A stretch of 45,515 nucleotides of DNA from Anaerolineae bacterium. Its GTDB lineage: Bacteria > Chloroflexota > Anaerolineae > Aggregatilineales > Phototrophicaceae. The translations under genes and the position numbers were made by a program. Position 1 is the first letter of the stretch. The number at the start of each line of letters is the position of its first letter. The notes beneath the pieces were generated by a model. That model saw nothing but the letters and a program-made list of their open reading frames with translations. It ran no database searches and was not told where the DNA came from. The stretch covers positions 1-45,515 of the forward strand of contig JAIOHM010000145.1 of assembly GCA_019912965.1 (NCBI GenBank), in the 5' to 3' direction. This document shows positions 8,454 through 16,995 of the stretch, piece by piece.

Positions 8454-10025
8454 TTAAATAGTAGCGGGAATCAAGAGAGCAAATTGTGTTCCCTCTGGCC
8501 CGCTCTCTACGCTGACTTTGCCGCTATGGGCTTCGACAATTGCTTTGATGATCGCTAACCCTAAACCGCTTCCCGGATAAGACGCCGCATTACGCCCCCG
8601 TCGGAAGCGCCCAAACAAATAGGGCAAATCTTCCTCCGATATACCAATCCCGGTATCCTTCACTAGGATCCGCACATCCTGCCCCTGCTGATATATCCCA
8701 ACCCGAATAGTGCCATTTTCTGGAGTGAATTTGATGGCATTATCAAGTAGATTTCCGATAACCCGTCTTAATTGGTTTTCATTAGCGCGAAGCCGAATAT
8801 CGCAGTCAGGCACATCCAGCTCAAAGACTATACCTTTTTGTTCAGCCCGCGAGGCATACAACTCGCTCGTCTCTCGCATCAATTCAGCCAAATTAGTTGT
8901 CGCACGTTCATCAGGCGCGGTGCCAGCCTCAAGACGGGATAACATCAGCAAATTTGTCGTCAATGCTTCCAATCGTTTAAGCTGCAATTGTGCTTGTTCC
9001 AGAAATGAAATCCGACGTTCGTCATCCCCCTCACTAGCGGCCAATTCAAGGTTGGCATAAACGGCGGTTAATGGAGTGTGTAGTTCATGGGCAGCATCAG
9101 CAACAAATCGTTTTAGAGTTGTAATCGTGTTTTCCACCCTGCTCGCCATTTCATTGAACGATTGTGCCAGCAAACCAAATTCATCCTGTCGTGTCATACT
9201 CACTCTGGCAGACAAATTACCCTCTGCCATTCGGCGGGTTGCTTGACTAAGTAAAATTAATGGGGCACTGATCCGTTGGCTGATAATCCAACCGATACCC
9301 GCCGCTACTAGCACCGCAACACCTGCGGCAATCAACAGTGCGCGCGCAACCCCATCAACAATTTCGGAACCATAAGCTGGGCCTTCAGAAAGCTCTACAT
9401 ACCCGACGAGGTTGTTTTCCCGGTCAATTAAAGCCGTTTTGACGTGCTGATCAGACCGTCGTCCCGGCATACTGTCACGTCCTAACCCAAACCCATAGGG
9501 TGTACCAGCAACAGCAAGCACAAAATCTGTTGATTCCTGAAAAGTATCAGGACGCACAGGAGCATAATCGTTATTTACACCACTATCAAACAACTCAATG
9601 GAACCAGACCAGGTCATAACTGCGCCATTGTTGTCTGTTGGCCTTTGAGGTAAAAAGGGATTGAAATATACCGAGTCAGGATCATCCAAAAGGCGGTAAT
9701 TCAGGGCAATCATCCGCCGCTCCTGGAAACCTCCAGAATCGGCTATCGGTTCACCCTGAGAGTCTAGAATACGAATCCGACTTTGGGATAGGAAAGATAG
9801 GCTTCTAAGCTGCATCTCAATCTCAGCAACGGACAAATCATTCGCGTACATTAAAGCGATAGGTCGGCTAATTGCTTGGGCATTACCTTGCAGATGCTCT
9901 AGTTCCCGCTGTGAATAGTACCCGCGCAGTGTAACAAGTAGCACCGTACCGAGTGCCAATGCAGCTACTAATGCAATAGCAGCATAAGTAAGTGGAAGTT
10001 GTCTTCGAATAGATTTAAACAACAT
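8454..10025 (-). CDS. Membrane sensor histidine kinase (HAMP, HisKA, HATPase)
   Basis: 523 residues. Two membrane helices (about 13-33 and 227-248) enclose an extracytoplasmic sensor region of roughly 190 residues that I cannot assign to a family. A HAMP linker (about 248-300) follows. The dimerisation domain has phospho-acceptor His313 in HELHTPL; most relatives have HELRTPL, so the arginine-to-histidine change is a minor oddity. The ATPase domain shows the N box (GNLLDNA, about 424-430), G1 (DTGIGI, 457-462) and G2 (GSGLGLAI, 485-492). It phosphorylates the regulator encoded nine bases downstream. The signal is unknown; the wall-active genes nearby hint at envelope status, which is inference only. 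Confidence 0.95.
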   Translation of the reverse strand: MLFKSIRRQLPLTYAAIALVAALALGTVLLVTLRGYYSQRELEHLQGNAQAISRPIALMYANDLSVAEIEMQLRSLSFLSQSRIRILDSQGEPIADSGGFQERRMIALNYRLLDDPDSVYFNPFLPQRPTDNNGAVMTWSGSIELFDSGVNNDYAPVRPDTFQESTDFVLAVAGTPYGFGLGRDSMPGRRSDQHVKTALIDRENNLVGYVELSEGPAYGSEIVDGVARALLIAAGVAVLVAAGIGWIISQRISAPLILLSQATRRMAEGNLSARVSMTRQDEFGLLAQSFNEMASRVENTITTLKRFVADAAHELHTPLTAVYANLELAASEGDDERRISFLEQAQLQLKRLEALTTNLLMLSRLEAGTAPDERATTNLAELMRETSELYASRAEQKGIVFELDVPDCDIRLRANENQLRRVIGNLLDNAIKFTPENGTIRVGIYQQGQDVRILVKDTGIGISEEDLPYLFGRFRRGRNAASYPGSGLGLAIIKAIVEAHSGKVSVESGPEGTQFALLIPATI

Positions 10026-10215
10026 AGAGACCCTTTGGAGTGATCGCCTGATAGGTCAAATTTGAGGATATATCACTTGGATTGCAATTTGATTAAAAAC
10101 TGATTACAGCATTGAAATCAGGCAACGACGCTGAAAGGGGATGACTACGCGAAGATATTGCTTGGATTTTTATTTATTGTTTGCACCAGAATTCAATCGT
10201 CCCTCATATACCAAC

Positions 10216-11226
10216 TCACAAATACAGCTCAAGTATCCTCTCGATATCTGCTAATGATTGAACATGAACCAGTTTTTCACGCACCGCCGCGGCACCCGGC
10301 AATCCCAGATGGTATTTCGTTAGTTGTCCACGCAATTCCATGACTGCTTGTCGTTCACCTATAGTGGTTGTCGCAATTGTAAGTCGAGCATGGCGCAGTG
10401 CCGCAGCAGCACGCTCTTGAGATGTTGGGGGAGATGATTTTTCACCCGTGCGCAGTTCATGGGCGATTTGCTTGAATATCCAGGGATTGCCCAATGCCGC
10501 CCGCCCAATCATTACCCCATCACAACCTGTTGTTGCCATCATCCGCACAGCGTCATCAGCACTCTTCACATCCCCATTGCCAATAACAGGAATGCTGGTC
10601 ACCGTTTCTTTCACTTGGCGAATAATGTCCCAATTCGCTGAACCGGTAAAGGCTTGTTCCGCAGTTCGCGCATGAACCGCAATTGCTTTAACTCCAGCTA
10701 GTTCCGCTGCTCGGGCAAACTCAATGGCTGTAATATGTTCAGCATCCCAGCCACTACGCACTTTGACTGTGACCGGAACATTGACCGCCTTAACCACCGC
10801 CTCAACAACCATCGTCGCCGTACAAACATCTCGCAGTAGTGCCGCGCCACCACCGCTTTTAGCCACTTTCGGCACCCAACACCCCATATTGATGTCCACA
10901 ATGTCGGCACCATGCTCCACAACCATTTGAGCAGCCTCAGCCATAATGGACGGATCACTACCATATAATTGAACCGCAAATGGGTGTTCCACTTCTGTCC
11001 AGTCGAACATGCGCCAGGTTTTATTATTTTTATGATGAATGGCCTGGCTGCTGATAAGTTCTGTACAAACCAATCCACAATCACCCATTTCCCGACACAA
11101 TACTCGAAACGGATGATTAGTCTGTCCTGCCATTGGAGCCAAAGTCAATGGCGTTTCAACAACAATGTCACCAATCATCATGGGTTTCAAATATTCATGT
11201 GCCAATACGGTTGCCATAAGACCCAT
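10216..11226 (-). CDS. dusB: tRNA-dihydrouridine synthase, DusB type
   Basis: 336 residues, normal for the family. These FMN enzymes reduce specific uridines in tRNA to dihydrouridine using NADPH. Landmarks are LAPMAGQTNHPFR near residue 30, the catalytic loop NMGCWVPKV with Cys116, the GGGAAL stretch after it, VKVRSGWD, and the phosphate-binding IPVIGNGD and GVMIGRAALGNPW. The residue after the catalytic cysteine is tryptophan where most relatives have proline (GCP). The ATG at 11226 has a distant GAGGA; the ATG three codons in is an equally possible start. The gene is divergent from the ABC module at 11371 and stands alone. Confidence 0.95.
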   Translation of the reverse strand: MGLMATVLAHEYLKPMMIGDIVVETPLTLAPMAGQTNHPFRVLCREMGDCGLVCTELISSQAIHHKNNKTWRMFDWTEVEHPFAVQLYGSDPSIMAEAAQMVVEHGADIVDINMGCWVPKVAKSGGGAALLRDVCTATMVVEAVVKAVNVPVTVKVRSGWDAEHITAIEFARAAELAGVKAIAVHARTAEQAFTGSANWDIIRQVKETVTSIPVIGNGDVKSADDAVRMMATTGCDGVMIGRAALGNPWIFKQIAHELRTGEKSSPPTSQERAAAALRHARLTIATTTIGERQAVMELRGQLTKYHLGLPGAAAVREKLVHVQSLADIERILELYL

Positions 11227-11299
11227 ATCGCTTCGACATCCTCATTTAAGTCCGCCTATAAACCCTATTATCATGGCATTCACCTGTGGGATTGTCTAC

Positions 11300-11336
11300 G
11301 GTGTCCATTCCGAAAAGCAAAGACACCATGTACAAT
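11300..11336 (+). promoter_or_regulatory. Inverted repeat beside a possible -10 element ahead of the ABC module
   Basis: GGTGTC at 11300-11305 and GACACC at 11322-11327 form perfect six-base arms separated by 16 bases. TACAAT follows at 11331-11336, with TTCCGA 17 bases upstream as a poor -35 candidate. The arrangement in the divergent gap with dusB would suit a promoter with an operator. The -35 match is weak, so this is tentative. Confidence 0.3.
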
Positions 11337-11370
11337 ACCCGCTTCATCCGCTGGCAAAAGAAATAATCAC

Positions 11371-12141
11371 ATGGCTGAAGAAACCCTCACGTCGTCCGTA
11401 CTTGGTGTAAAACAGGTAAGTTACCGTTATGGGTCGCTCTATGCACTCAGCAATATCACATTCGAGGTTGAGGCCGGACAATTAATTTCAATGGTAGGTC
11501 GCAATGGCGCGGGTAAATCCACTCTATTGCGCTGCATTGCCGGGTGGACACAAGCAACAGATGGTGAAATTCACATAATGGGTAAACTGCTCAAGCAATA
11601 TGAGCGTTCCATCCGGGAGCATGTTGTACTTGTACCCGATACCCCACCCTTCTATGATGAATTAACAGCTTGGGAACATCTGCAATTCAATGCTCAATTA
11701 CACGGTTGGCGAGATTGGGAAGACGAAGCTGAAGACCTCTTACAGCGATATGGGTTATATGCTAACCGGGATGCCTTTCCTTTTACATTCTCACGGGGTA
11801 TGCGTTACAAACTTGCCCTGTGTATGGCACTGCTCATTGATCCACAAATTTTACTATTAGATGAACCGCTTGGGCCACTAGACCCGGTATCCGCAGATGA
11901 CCTTTGGAACGAACTCAATCGTCATCGCAACGAAGGCATGACTATTCTCCTGAGCAGCCACCAACTACCACAGCAATCTCATCCTGATCGCTACTATATT
12001 ATGGAAGGTGGCGAACTTATCGCGCAAGGCACGCCTGATGAATTACGCACTTCGCTTCAAGTTGACGGGGAACTGACGCTGGATACACTATTGCGTTCAG
12101 CCATCCGTGCAAGGAAAGCATCAACAGCACATGAGGCATGA
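11371..12141 (+). CDS. ABC transporter ATP-binding protein
   Basis: 256 residues from the ATG at 11371, where homology begins; the open frame runs upstream but is antisense to dusB. This is a single ABC domain: Walker A GRNGAGKST, Walker B ILLLDEPLGPLDP, and an H-loop histidine in LLSSHQLP. The signature motif is FSRGM rather than the usual LSGGQ, a departure also seen in some exporter ATPases of the CcmA/NatA type. The next gene encodes its likely membrane partner and overlaps it by 11 bases. Together they resemble a two-component exporter or a membrane-remodelling ABC module. The substrate is unknown. Confidence 0.93.
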   Translation: MAEETLTSSVLGVKQVSYRYGSLYALSNITFEVEAGQLISMVGRNGAGKSTLLRCIAGWTQATDGEIHIMGKLLKQYERSIREHVVLVPDTPPFYDELTAWEHLQFNAQLHGWRDWEDEAEDLLQRYGLYANRDAFPFTFSRGMRYKLALCMALLIDPQILLLDEPLGPLDPVSADDLWNELNRHRNEGMTILLSSHQLPQQSHPDRYYIMEGGELIAQGTPDELRTSLQVDGELTLDTLLRSAIRARKASTAHEA

Positions 12142-13636
12142 TCTTCATCTAATCACTTGGCTGCGCCTCAAACAATTTCAGGATTCGGCAATTTACTGGC
12201 TGCGTGTACTTGGATATCAATCAGGGGAACAAACCCTATCCAGCCGCTTATATGTAGTCTATCTGGCGGGCATTGGCCTGATTTGGGTTGGCGCAATGGG
12301 TTCATGGGGCTTTGAGCAAGCCAATACAATTGGCGCATTTCTCCCTAACACTGCACTAATCGGGCTACTGCAAGGAATCCCTATCGTAGTACTCCTCCTT
12401 CAGGTGTATTTCATGGTTACAGCACTTCGCAGTACGCCTCTAAAACTTTCGTTTGCAGACATGGCTTATGTTGCTGGAGCACCCATAAATCCTGCTGCGC
12501 TCGTTACACTAGGTTTCATTCGTCAGTCTCTCATTCGGTCACTCATTCTCGGCTCAACAGGAACATTGTTCGCCGTAATCCTGGTTCGCCCTTTGGGTTC
12601 AGGTCTGGGCGGAATTGCTGCTGTCCGTGCCTGCCTTATCATCATTCCCTTGTTGATACTTTCGCAGGCATTTGCTTGGCTGCTGGGTACCTTTCGTCTC
12701 ATTAATCCACACATACGAAACTGGCACAATTTATGGCTTTTACCCCTAATCTTGGTCATCCTCGCTTACTTTGTACCTGAGTGGGTTCTCTGGCCGGGGC
12801 GTGCGGTTATACTCCAAATATACGGAATAGCCCCAAACTGGTTGTTGCCACTTTTTATCATCACAGCAGCAGCCCTTATAGGAATACTGCTGTACTTGAG
12901 TCAGCGCATTAACATGATACAAGCAGTAGATGAAAGTATTCTGTACGCCCGCATCCAAGCGTTAGGATTGCTTGCATGGCGACAAATCGATCTACAATTC
13001 AGAATCAGAATTCAATCAGCTCAAGCTGGTCGAAAGCCATTGTTAAAATTGCCGAAAGCCTATGGGTTTTGGACGTTAATGACACGTGCCGCGCTTTCCT
13101 ATATACGTCATCCATTTATGTTGATGTTCAGTTTCCTGTGGGGAGCAGCAATCACACAAATGGCAGTCCTGATTATAACGAACAGCCTACCCATTCAGGT
13201 ATGGATTGCTTGGTTATTGGCGGTCGGAGTTGCACCGCCTGCGGGCTTGCTGTATGTATTCCGAGTTGATATTGAAGAACAGTTTTTGCGACAGTTTTTG
13301 CCAGTGGGCGGATTTCAACTTCTGCTTGCCGATATTATTCTGCCGCTGGTTTTCACTGTAGCTGGAAGTTTGGGTATATGGCTGCTCCAGACTTTTCCAC
13401 CAGATATAACCCTGTATGGTCTGACGATGATACCAATCCTGACGTTGCTTGTAGCCCTTTGTGGAGCAGTCGCCATGACCACCAAGCGAGTACTCCAAAC
13501 TCGTATTTTGGCAACGATACTCAGCTTTGGGGTCATCATCGTCGCAGCAGTCAACCTCCAATCTGCAGCGGCAGCTTATGGACTAACAATCCTGGCCATA
13601 TTAATTCTGATGGGTATTCTGGAAAACAATTCTTGA
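12131..13636 (+). CDS. Polytopic membrane protein, probable ABC exporter permease
   Basis: About 501 residues with many hydrophobic helices, roughly 10-12, and no soluble domain. ATG 12131 overlaps the end of the ATPase gene by 11 bases; a GTG at 12107 with AGGAAAG just after it is an alternative. Tight coupling to the ATP-binding gene is the main reason for calling it a permease. No family signature could be recognised by eye. Its large size with paired hydrophobic halves is typical of ABC-2-like or uncharacterised exporter permeases. Confidence 0.85.
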   Translation: MRHDLHLITWLRLKQFQDSAIYWLRVLGYQSGEQTLSSRLYVVYLAGIGLIWVGAMGSWGFEQANTIGAFLPNTALIGLLQGIPIVVLLLQVYFMVTALRSTPLKLSFADMAYVAGAPINPAALVTLGFIRQSLIRSLILGSTGTLFAVILVRPLGSGLGGIAAVRACLIIIPLLILSQAFAWLLGTFRLINPHIRNWHNLWLLPLILVILAYFVPEWVLWPGRAVILQIYGIAPNWLLPLFIITAAALIGILLYLSQRINMIQAVDESILYARIQALGLLAWRQIDLQFRIRIQSAQAGRKPLLKLPKAYGFWTLMTRAALSYIRHPFMLMFSFLWGAAITQMAVLIITNSLPIQVWIAWLLAVGVAPPAGLLYVFRVDIEEQFLRQFLPVGGFQLLLADIILPLVFTVAGSLGIWLLQTFPPDITLYGLTMIPILTLLVALCGAVAMTTKRVLQTRILATILSFGVIIVAAVNLQSAAAAYGLTILAILILMGILENNS

Positions 13637-13772
13637 ACGACAATGAAATACAAATTTGTTTCAATACATACCTAAAGCCAAATCCATATGACAAATCTCT
13701 CATAAACACACTAGAATAAAGATGTCTTAAAATCCGTAACCATGTTCTGGCACCATGCCAAAGGAATGCTTT

Positions 13773-14306
13773 ATGGCTGAGTTCATTTCGTTTGACCCAA
13801 ACGTGGAAGTCCGAGGACAATCCATGATGTCGGTCATCGCTGGAATGAGCGCAAGTGCCCGCTCACTGATCGAAAAATACGGATTGGACAAACTGGAAGC
13901 CGATGAATGGTATCGTCTTCAGCCAATCCTGGATTTCTACAAAGAAATCTCCCTGGCAAAAAACGCCTCACTCAATCTGGTGAGTACAGGCACAAAAGTG
14001 CCCGAAAAAGCTGTTTTCCCTCCGGAGATTGATTCGATTCAGAAAGCGCTCCTCTCCCTTGATGATGCTTATCATATGAACCATCGTGGGGGTGACATCG
14101 GGCACTACAACGCGCAGGTGATTAATAATCGTCAGGTCGAAATCGTTGCACACACCCCTTTTCCATGTGACCTGGATTACGGAATTATCTTGGGGCTTGC
14201 ACGGCGCTTCAAACCAGCAAATGCCCATCTGGCGGTATATCATGACTCTAAAGCGCCTTGTCGCAAAAAAGGAGCAGATACCTGCACATACCATATCAGT
14301 TGGTAA
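13773..14306 (+). CDS. Small cytoplasmic protein of unknown function, possibly V4R-like
   Basis: 177 residues. The ATG at 13773 is preferred to one six codons upstream because AAAGGAA lies directly ahead at the usual distance. No signal peptide or membrane helix is visible. The C-terminal half has three cysteines in the pattern FPCDLDYG, APCRKKGAD, TCTYHISW. A closing charged segment followed by CxYxI resembles the end of V4R (4-vinyl-reductase) domains, which bind small ligands or metals through conserved cysteines. That resemblance is by eye and weak. The gene stands alone between the ABC module (gap 136 bases) and the sugar operon (gap 115 bases). Its function cannot be assigned. Confidence 0.85.
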   Translation: MAEFISFDPNVEVRGQSMMSVIAGMSASARSLIEKYGLDKLEADEWYRLQPILDFYKEISLAKNASLNLVSTGTKVPEKAVFPPEIDSIQKALLSLDDAYHMNHRGGDIGHYNAQVINNRQVEIVAHTPFPCDLDYGIILGLARRFKPANAHLAVYHDSKAPCRKKGADTCTYHISW

Positions 14307-14413
14307 AGCCCCGAACAGGTTATAATGGGCATCGGATATTTGGGTACATCACGAAGACAAATGTGTCGTGTTGACCGTTTCATCGGCATCATTTAACTAT
14401 AGTCACTGAGGAG
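14300..14413 (+). promoter_or_regulatory. Candidate promoter, operator-like palindrome and ribosome site of the sugar operon
   Basis: TATAAT is present at 14321-14326, with TTGGTA at 14300-14305 (15-base gap, weak -35). A second possible -35, TTGACC, lies at 14371-14376. Between them, 14350-14370 reads CACGA, 11 bases, TCGTG, an imperfect palindrome placed where a repressor could act. GAGGAG at 14408-14413 is a strong ribosome site eight bases before the ATG at 14422. No regulator gene is adjacent. Confidence 0.4.
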
Positions 14414-14421
14414 AACTTCTT

Positions 14422-15366
14422 ATGGCAAAACGCGGATTATGGCTCGCATTGTTAGTAGTCGTGCTTGGAGCAATCTCTTTTGCTCCAACTGTCGTTGCCC
14501 AAGACTCCCCGAATATCGCTGTTCTTACCCCCTATCTGGCGCAACCAGGCACACAGTTTATGGTCGAAGCATTTCAGGCAGCAGCCGAAGAAAAGGGCTG
14601 GACGGTCAATGTGATTGATACAGCAGGCGATATTGCTGCACTTAACAGCCGCATTCAGGATGTAGTCAATCAGGGTGCAGATGCTATTGTCATTAATGTT
14701 GACCCATCGCAAGTTCCTGCCTTGGCAGAGGCCGCTAGTGCAGGCATTCCGGTTTTCGGCATGGACGCAGGTAATGCACCAGAAGTACTAGTGAATGTTA
14801 CCAGTAACGGCTATGCAATGGCTGCCGAAACAGCCACCTATGTGGTAGATCGTCTGGGCGGCGTGGGACGTATAGTTTTGTTTGAATTTCCCGCGTATCC
14901 ACCCGTTCAGAAGCGCGGTGTAATTGCTGAAACAATCTTCGGCAACACCCCGGATATCGAGATTGTAGACACAGTAGTACCAGATGTAACTGATGGTGGT
15001 ATCGCTGACTCACGCGCCAAAATGGAAGCCATTCTGGCCGCCAATCCTGATCCAGGCAGTATTTCAGCCGTATGGGCTGCTTGGGATCAACCCGCGCTTG
15101 GAGCCTTACAGGCTATTGAAGCTGCTGGCCGTGAAGGTGAAGGCATCGTGATTGTAGGTATTGACGCCAACCCACAGGCACTGGACGCTATTGCTGCTGG
15201 CGGCAACTTTGAAGCCTCGGTTGCTCAGGACTTTACGGGTATCGGCAGCGCCGTCGCTGATCAGATTGAAATTTACTTGAGCGAAGGTGCATTAACGCAA
15301 ACCACCGTGTATGTTCCTACTACATTGGTTACAGCAACCAATGTGGTCGATTTTCTGCCAGAATAA
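14422..15366 (+). CDS. Sugar ABC transporter substrate-binding protein
   Basis: 314 residues. A signal peptide (LALLVVVLGAISFAP, cleavage probably after VVAQ) directs it outside; there is no lipobox cysteine, so it is not an obvious lipoprotein. That is unusual for a cell without an outer membrane. The mature protein is of the RbsB/periplasmic-binding-protein-4 type: opening NIAVLTPYLAQPGTQF, then DAIVINVDPSQVPAL, GIPVFGMDAGN, AAWDQPALGALQAIE, and IVIVGIDANPQALDAI. Such proteins capture a monosaccharide and deliver it to the permease. It heads an operon with a double ATPase, a permease, a TrpA-like protein and an FGGY kinase. A strong hairpin lies after its stop codon, which fits higher expression of this gene than of those downstream. 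Confidence 0.95.
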   Translation: MAKRGLWLALLVVVLGAISFAPTVVAQDSPNIAVLTPYLAQPGTQFMVEAFQAAAEEKGWTVNVIDTAGDIAALNSRIQDVVNQGADAIVINVDPSQVPALAEAASAGIPVFGMDAGNAPEVLVNVTSNGYAMAAETATYVVDRLGGVGRIVLFEFPAYPPVQKRGVIAETIFGNTPDIEIVDTVVPDVTDGGIADSRAKMEAILAANPDPGSISAVWAAWDQPALGALQAIEAAGREGEGIVIVGIDANPQALDAIAAGGNFEASVAQDFTGIGSAVADQIEIYLSEGALTQTTVYVPTTLVTATNVVDFLPE

Positions 15367-15400
15367 CTTGATTTTCACATAGGCGTAGTCGATTCGAATT

Positions 15401-15429
15401 GAGGGGTGATCTGGAACAGACCGCCCCTC
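15401..15429 (+). terminator. Strong intercistronic hairpin (no U-tract)
   Basis: GAGGGGTGATCTG at 15401-15413 pairs with CAGACCGCCCCTC at 15417-15429 over 13 positions, with one A-C mismatch and one G-U pair, around a GAA loop. No run of T follows, so full termination is unlikely. Hairpins in this place, just after a binding-protein gene, commonly protect the upstream message or reduce readthrough. Confidence 0.75.
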
Positions 15430-15447
15430 TCCAATGGTTTTACGAAT

Positions 15448-16995
15448 ATGGAATCTGATCAAATTATTCCGTCATTGCTAACAATCCAGGATGCAAACAA
15501 GAGTTATGGCGGTATTCCCGTTTTAATAGGAGCTTCGCTTGACTTGAAAGCAGGCGAAGTTCATGCGTTGCTGGGCGAGAATGGTGCCGGAAAATCAACG
15601 TTAATAAAATTAATGGCGGGCGTTGTTCCAGCCGACTCCATTCAAATCCATATTCGAAACCAACCAGCAGTTATCAACCATCCACAGGCAGCATTCAATT
15701 TTGGGCTACGCTTTATTCACCAGGAACTCAACGTAGTACCCCAGCTATCGGTAGCCGAAAACATTTTTTTAGGGCAAAAGTATCCCACTTATGGGGGTAT
15801 ATTCGTTGCTTGGCAGAAGCTCAATGAACGTGCGCGCGCTGTTTTGGCTCAACTTGGTGTTACGCATATTCCTCCTCGCGCCAAAGTTGCTCGTCTCAGT
15901 CCGGGCGACCAGATGCTTGTTAGCATCGCCCGTGCTTTTGTTGGAGAAGATACTGAAGAAACCAGTGCGATTGTATATGTTATGGATGAGCCAACAGCCG
16001 CTTTGGCCGGGCAAGAAACAGCTCAGCTATTTACTGTAATTAACACATTGCGAAAACGCGGTTGTGCCATTCTGTATGTATCACATCGATTAGATGAAAT
16101 TTTTCAGATTGCAGACCGCATTACTGTAATGCGCGATGGGCAAGTGGTCAACACTAGCAGCATCCAATCTGTAACTCCCAACGACCTTATCCACATTATG
16201 ACAGGTCGAACACTCCAACAGGTGTATCCAGCAAGAGAAAATCAGTCTAACACCCAGACATTATTTGACGCCCAAATGCTAAAAACAACCGCAATACACG
16301 GCGTATCATTTCAATTAGCCCAAGGAGAAATTCTTGGGGTAGCAGGGCTAAGCGGTTCTGGGCGAACTGAATTACTACGTGGCATCATGGGAGCAGATCG
16401 TTTAATCAATGGAACACTGCTGCTCGATGGTCAATCCATTAAACACGCTTCTCCCGCCTCAAGCTGGAAACGTGGCATTGCTTTTGTACCAGAAGAGCGG
16501 CGCTCACAAGGGCTTATTTTATCGCGTAGTGTGGGCAACAATGTCACCCTCCCCCAGCTTCGCTATCTGAGCCGTATTGGTATTTTTCTTAATCACCGCG
16601 CTGAATGGAACACCAGCACCACCATAGGTGAATCGATACGACTCAAAAGCAGAAATCCTTCACAGATTGTGCGTCAGCTTAGTGGGGGGAATCAACAAAA
16701 AGTTGTTTTTGCTCGTGCTCTGGTTCGTCCACCCCGGATTCTACTGCTGGATGAACCGACACGAGGGGTTGATGTAGGGGCAAAAGCAGATATTTATGCC
16801 CTTATCCGAAAAATCAGCGCCGCTGGAACCGGCATTTTGATGGCATCATCCGATTTGCCGGAATTAATCGGCATGACAGACCGCATCTTGATTATGCATA
16901 AAGGGCGGATGGCGGGGATCGTCGAAACCAAAGGTCTCACCGAGGCAAAACTACTTAAGTTATGCTACGGAGAATTGCGGGATAATGATAACTGA
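15448..16995 (+). CDS. Sugar ABC transporter ATP-binding protein with two ABC domains (RbsA/MglA type)
   Basis: About 515 residues from ATG 15448. A GTG at 15406 in the same frame lies inside the intercistronic hairpin and has no spaced ribosome site, so it is rejected. The first ABC domain has Walker A GENGAGKST, a modified signature LSPGDQ and Walker B VYVMDEPTAAL. The second has the degenerate P-loop GLSGSGRTE that is normal for this family, signature LSGGNQQK and Walker B LLLDEPTRGVD. The protein energises monosaccharide uptake with the permease encoded next, whose start overlaps its end by 11 bases. Confidence 0.95.
   Translation: MESDQIIPSLLTIQDANKSYGGIPVLIGASLDLKAGEVHALLGENGAGKSTLIKLMAGVVPADSIQIHIRNQPAVINHPQAAFNFGLRFIHQELNVVPQLSVAENIFLGQKYPTYGGIFVAWQKLNERARAVLAQLGVTHIPPRAKVARLSPGDQMLVSIARAFVGEDTEETSAIVYVMDEPTAALAGQETAQLFTVINTLRKRGCAILYVSHRLDEIFQIADRITVMRDGQVVNTSSIQSVTPNDLIHIMTGRTLQQVYPARENQSNTQTLFDAQMLKTTAIHGVSFQLAQGEILGVAGLSGSGRTELLRGIMGADRLINGTLLLDGQSIKHASPASSWKRGIAFVPEERRSQGLILSRSVGNNVTLPQLRYLSRIGIFLNHRAEWNTSTTIGESIRLKSRNPSQIVRQLSGGNQQKVVFARALVRPPRILLLDEPTRGVDVGAKADIYALIRKISAAGTGILMASSDLPELIGMTDRILIMHKGRMAGIVETKGLTEAKLLKLCYGELRDNDN

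Noticed and set aside
10969..11370. Upstream extension of the ABC ATPase frame
   Set aside because: It overlaps dusB in antisense and lacks protein-like sequence; ABC homology begins at the ATG at 11371.
14300..14421. A riboswitch or tRNA-like leader ahead of the sugar operon
   Set aside because: Only a short palindrome is visible; no conserved riboswitch core or tRNA arms could be traced.
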